Assembly: GCF_025630775.1 (NCBI RefSeq)
Contig: NZ_JAOSZE010000056.1
Span: forward strand, 1-57,368
Reading direction: 5' to 3'
Source: Actinoplanes sp. KI2
GTDB taxonomy: Bacteria; Actinomycetota; Actinomycetes; Mycobacteriales; Micromonosporaceae
DNA length: 57,368 bases
A model generated the notes under the pieces. It ran no database searches, had not been told where the DNA came from, and worked only from the letters and a program-made list of their open reading frames with translations. Shown one piece after another: positions 54,338-57,368 of this stretch. The first letter of the stretch is position 1. Every line of letters starts with the position of its first letter. The position numbers and the translations under genes were made by a program.

Positions 54338-55065
54338 GTCGCCTCCACCATGGCCATGCGGGTCGCGATCGATTCGGCGGAAGCGGCGTCGAGCCGGTCG
54401 ATCAGACGCCCGTCGGCCAACAGGAGCACCTGGTCGGCCACCGCGGCCGCGACCGGGTCGTGAGTGACCATCACGACGGTCTGCCCGCGCTCGTCGACCA
54501 GGCCACGGAGCAGCGCAAGCACCTGGCGAGAGGTCTGAGCGTCGAGCGCGCCGGTCGGCTCGTCGGCGAAGAGTACGGCCGGGGCCGTCACCAGCGCGCG
54601 GGCGATCGCCACCCGTTGCTGCTGGCCGCCGGAGAGCTGAGCTGGACGATGATGGGCGCGATCCGCGAGCCCCACCTGCGCGAGGGCGCTGTCGAGCTCG
54701 GCCGGGTCGACGCGGCGGCCGGCGAGCCGGGCGGGAAGAGCAACGTTCTGCCCGGCGGTGAGCGACGAGATTAGGTTGAACGCCTGGAAGACGAAGCCCA
54801 CGCGGTCACGGCGCAGGACGGTCAGGCCGGTCTCATCGAGCCGGGTCAGGGACACGCCGTCGAGCATGACCTCGCCGGAGCTCGGCCGGTCCAGTCCGGC
54901 GGCGCAGTGCAGCAGGGTGGACTTGCCGGAGCCGGAGGGGCCCATGACGGCCGTAAAGGTGCCGGCTGGCAGATCGAGCGTGACCCCATCGAGCGCCGGG
55001 ACCAGGTCGGAGCCGGCGCGATATTCCTTGCGCAGATCGCGGAGCGAGACCATCGGTGTCGTCAT
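54331..55065 (-). CDS. ABC transporter ATPase (MacB/LolD type)
   Basis: A 244-residue ABC ATPase that partners the FtsX permease. Walker A is GPSGSGKST, Q-loop VFQAFNLI, signature LSGGQQQR, Walker B AVLFADEPTGALD, H-loop VTHDPVAA. ATG 55065 (MTTPMVSLRDLRKEY) is taken as start; GTG 55071, two codons upstream, is an alternative. It is divergent from the histidine kinase gene, with an inverted repeat between. Confidence 0.9.
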   Translation of the reverse strand: MTTPMVSLRDLRKEYRAGSDLVPALDGVTLDLPAGTFTAVMGPSGSGKSTLLHCAAGLDRPSSGEVMLDGVSLTRLDETGLTVLRRDRVGFVFQAFNLISSLTAGQNVALPARLAGRRVDPAELDSALAQVGLADRAHHRPAQLSGGQQQRVAIARALVTAPAVLFADEPTGALDAQTSRQVLALLRGLVDERGQTVVMVTHDPVAAAVADQVLLLADGRLIDRLDAASAESIATRMAMVEATC

Positions 55066-55136
55066 GGCCACCGAGGATTGCGGCCGGGGACCCCGGATGT
55101 CGTCAGACCCAGGTCCACATTCGGAGATCGCAAATA

Positions 55137-55152
55137 TCGGACCGTGGTCCGA
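55137..55152. promoter_or_regulatory. inverted repeat between ABC and two-component genes
   Basis: TCGGACC-GT-GGTCCGA is a perfect 7-bp inverted repeat with a 2-bp spacer. It lies 35-50 bp upstream of the kinase start and 72-87 bp upstream of the ATPase start, suited to a dimeric NarL-type response regulator controlling both transcripts. Confidence 0.6.
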
Positions 55153-55186
55153 CGCGCAACGCGGCTCGCCTCGTTAGTGTCGCGGC

Positions 55187-56329
55187 ATGACGACCGCCGA
55201 GCCCTCCGTGATTCTCCGCGGACTTAGTCGCGGTCAGCTGCTCGCCTTCGACGCATTGCTGGCATTGGCGGTCGCGGTGCTCGGTTGGCTCGCGGCCCGC
55301 GAGACGCCGCTCCCCCCGCGGCCGATCTGGCATGAGCCGGGCTGGCTCTCGGTGGCCACCGGGGTTCTGCTCGCGGTTCCGCTGGTGGTGCGCCGGTTGT
55401 GGCCCGAGCCAACGGCTTGGGCGGCGCTCGCGGTGGTCACGGCCGCTATGGGCAGTGGCGTGATTCCTGAGTACGCGGGCGTTGTTCCCCTGGCCGTGCT
55501 GGCCCTTGTCCTCTACACCGTGGGCACCGATGTCGCGGTGCCCCGCTCGGTGCGGCTGGTGTTGGTCAGCCTTGCACTGGCCGGGGTGGCGTTCGGATGG
55601 GCCGCACGCCAACCGTTCGAGGTCTTCCTCATCCTGTGGGCGATCGGTGCATGCTGGACGGTCGGGCTCGCCGTGCGCGAGCGCCGTGCCTACGTGGTCC
55701 GCAGTGCGGCGCAGGCCACGGAGCTGGCGCTGGGGCAGGAGCGGCTGCGCATCGCGCGCGACCTGCACGACATCGTGGCGCACAACATGAGCGTGATCGC
55801 GGTGCGTGCTACGGTCGCCGACCACATCGCCGACGACCAGCCGCGGGAGATGCGCGAGTCGCTGCGAGTCATCGCGGCCACCAGCCGGGACGCGCTGGTC
55901 GAGCTGCGCCGGGCGCTCGGGACGCTGCGGGCCGAGGCGGTGGTCGCGCCGACGCCAGGGCTTGCCGATCTCGGCAGCCTGGTCGAGTCCGCACGGTCCG
56001 CGAACCTTGTGGTGGACCTCGAGGTGCGGGGCGATCCGGAGGTGCCGGAGGGCGTCGGGGTGGCGGTCTTCCGGATGGTGCAGGAGGCGCTCACCAACGT
56101 CATCAAGCACGCCCGGGCGGCGACGTGCCGGGTCGACATCGACATTGGGCCGGGTGTGTTGCGACTCCAGGTGACCGACGACGGCTCGGCCGGGCCGAAG
56201 GGGAACGGGCAGGGGCAAGGGTTGATCGGCATGCGTGAACGGGCTGCGTTGTTCGGTGGCGACCTCGCCGCTGGCCCTTCGCCGACCGGCGGCTGGGCAG
56301 TGGCCACGACGTTGCGGTACGCCCTATGA
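55187..56329 (+). CDS. NarL-family sensor histidine kinase
   Basis: A 380-residue HisKA_3-type kinase. The N-terminal ~165 residues contain several hydrophobic helices with short loops, so it probably senses membrane or intramembrane signals. The phosphoacceptor is H194 in RDLHDIVAHNMSVIAV. The HATPase_c domain has FRMVQEALTNVIKHA (N box), DDGS and GLIGMRERAALFGGDL. It overlaps the response-regulator start by ATGA. Divergent from an FtsX-type ABC exporter, it resembles the many actinobacterial systems that control drug or peptide exporters. Confidence 0.92.
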   Translation: MTTAEPSVILRGLSRGQLLAFDALLALAVAVLGWLAARETPLPPRPIWHEPGWLSVATGVLLAVPLVVRRLWPEPTAWAALAVVTAAMGSGVIPEYAGVVPLAVLALVLYTVGTDVAVPRSVRLVLVSLALAGVAFGWAARQPFEVFLILWAIGACWTVGLAVRERRAYVVRSAAQATELALGQERLRIARDLHDIVAHNMSVIAVRATVADHIADDQPREMRESLRVIAATSRDALVELRRALGTLRAEAVVAPTPGLADLGSLVESARSANLVVDLEVRGDPEVPEGVGVAVFRMVQEALTNVIKHARAATCRVDIDIGPGVLRLQVTDDGSAGPKGNGQGQGLIGMRERAALFGGDLAAGPSPTGGWAVATTLRYAL

Positions 56330-57222
56330 CCGACGACGAGATGCGAGGCGCCATGGCGGGCGGCGCTGCGGCGGGCGATGGGGCGCGCGGGGCTGCGGCG
56401 CGCGATGAAGTGCGCGGGGTCGGGGCGGGCGACGAGGTGTGCGCTTTCCAGGCGGGCGATGAGGTGCGCGGGGTCGGGGCGGGCGATGAGGTGCGCGGGG
56501 TTGAGATGCGGGGTGACCAGGCCTGCGGCGACGTGTGTGGCGCTGTGAGCTGGGGCGATTCGGCGGGCGCGGTTCAGGACGTGGTGCGAGTGGCGCTGGC
56601 GGATGACCATGCGCTGTTGCGGGCAAGCTTCCGGTTGCTGATCGACCACACGGCCGGGCTGTCGTGTGTCGGCGAGGCTGCTACCGGACGAGAGGCGGTC
56701 GAGGTCGCTCATCGGGCGAAGCCGGACGTGATCCTGATGGATGTTCGGATGCCCGAGATGAGTGGTATTGAGGCGACCCAGGAGATTTGTCGTGCGACAT
56801 CCGGGTTGAACACGCGGGTGATCGTTCTGACCACCTTCGATCTTGATGAGTATGTGTTCGGGGCGATCCGTGCCGGCGCGAGCGGGTTCCTGTTGAAGGA
56901 GGTCATGCCGGACGAGCTGATCCGGGCGATCCGGGTGGTGGCGGCGGGGGAGGCGTTGCTGACGCCGGCGGCTACCCGTCGGCTGATTACGGCCTATGTC
57001 TCGCAGCCGGAACGGCAGGTCAGCCAGCTGCCGGACATTACGGCCCGCGAGCGGGAGGTGCTGGAGCTGATCGCGCGTGGACGGTCCAACGAGGAGATAG
57101 CCGCCGGATTGCACGTCAGTATCGGGACCGTCAAGTCCCACATCAGCCGACTCTTGACCAAGCTCAACGCTCGTGACCGGGCGCAGTTGGTGGTCGCCGC
57201 CTACGAGGCCGGCCTGCGCTGA
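56326..57222 (+). CDS. NarL-family response regulator with repetitive N-terminal extension
   Basis: A 298-residue response regulator. The receiver starts near residue 86 (VRVALADDHALLRASF), with acidic D93/D94, the phosphoacceptor D139 (ILMDVRMPEMSG) and a Lys in FLLKE. The LuxR HTH is at about 228-290 (LTAREREVLELIARGRSNEEIA..., GTVKSHISRLL). The first ~83 residues are an unusual Gly/Asp/Arg-rich extension with repeats of GAGDEVRGV. ATG 56326 overlaps the kinase stop, but GTG 56581 would give a normal-length protein. The partner is the upstream kinase. No gene is assigned in the last 146 bp of the window. Confidence 0.9.
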   Translation: MTDDEMRGAMAGGAAAGDGARGAAARDEVRGVGAGDEVCAFQAGDEVRGVGAGDEVRGVEMRGDQACGDVCGAVSWGDSAGAVQDVVRVALADDHALLRASFRLLIDHTAGLSCVGEAATGREAVEVAHRAKPDVILMDVRMPEMSGIEATQEICRATSGLNTRVIVLTTFDLDEYVFGAIRAGASGFLLKEVMPDELIRAIRVVAAGEALLTPAATRRLITAYVSQPERQVSQLPDITAREREVLELIARGRSNEEIAAGLHVSIGTVKSHISRLLTKLNARDRAQLVVAAYEAGLR

Positions 57223-57368
57223 CCGATGAAATCCTCTCGGCCGGCCGACCGCTCACCTCGATCATCGCCCGGTCGGCGGGCAGCCACGGGGCGGCGCTGG
57301 CTGGGTTGGCCGCGGGCCTGGGTCGCCGCGTCAGGGTTGCGAGCCGGCCCCTGGCACTGAGGTCGAGG

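Noticed and set aside
57223..57368. Small ORF after the response regulator
   Set aside because: Short, no ribosome binding site, low-complexity Arg/Ala translation; too close to the window end to judge.

Overview
The window is high-GC actinobacterial chromosome. GTG and TTG starts are common, coding density is high and there are many 3' overlaps. Gene content and order match the conserved recA-to-sigB neighbourhood of actinobacteria as I remember it from Mycobacterium and Streptomyces: DUF3046-recA-recX, miaB, DUF349, miaA-dapF, hflX, lexA with a divergent LysM gene, nrdR-nrdJ, a DtxR/IdeR-type regulator and a principal-type sigma factor. RNase Y, gluABCD, UdgX and a Spo0M-like protein suggest a sporulating actinomycete, perhaps Micromonosporaceae; the family assignment is inference.

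Layout. 0-3.6 kb: a MocR-type PLP regulator divergent from a PNPOx-GNAT fusion and a LysE-type exporter. 3.6-6.7 kb: a DNA-damage block (udgX, DUF3046, recA, recX) with SOS boxes and DnaA-like boxes before recA. 7-14.5 kb: a low-complexity membrane protein, rny, and the glutamate ABC transporter gluABCD on the minus strand. 14.6-25.6 kb: miaB, a LysR regulator/dehydratase pair, a PIN/RHH toxin-antitoxin pair, a DUF349 protein, miaA-dapF, an ACT-malic enzyme and hflX. 25.6-33 kb: a secreted membrane-anchored protein, lexA, a ChiZ/DivS-like LysM protein, and nrdR-nrdJ with NrdR- and DnaA-box candidates.

33.1-43.7 kb reads as an accessory region inserted in this core order. It holds a three-TM membrane protein divergent from a 1179-residue protein with a kinase-like domain, a STAND-type NTPase and TPR-like repeats. 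That gene converges on an orphan LuxR-type regulator whose receiver has lost its phosphoacceptor. This cassette is the best candidate for an undescribed signalling or defence system. The region also carries a LacI regulator with CGAAA/TTTCG operators next to a GH127 gene missing its N-terminal half. 43.8-51.4 kb returns to conserved genes: a lipoprotein, an IdeR-type regulator, an acuC deacetylase with a Pat-type acetyltransferase, dtd, a Spo0M homologue and the sigma factor. 51.8-57.2 kb is a MacB/FtsX-type ABC exporter divergent from a histidine kinase/response regulator pair, with a perfect inverted repeat between them.

Two patterns run through the whole window. First, GC-rich tandem repeats recur both between genes and in frame inside LysE, RecX, the FtsX permease and the response regulator. 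Second, convergent genes repeatedly overlap at their 3' ends, often by sharing a 4-bp CTAG-like stop. All calls come from reading the sequence; no database search was run.
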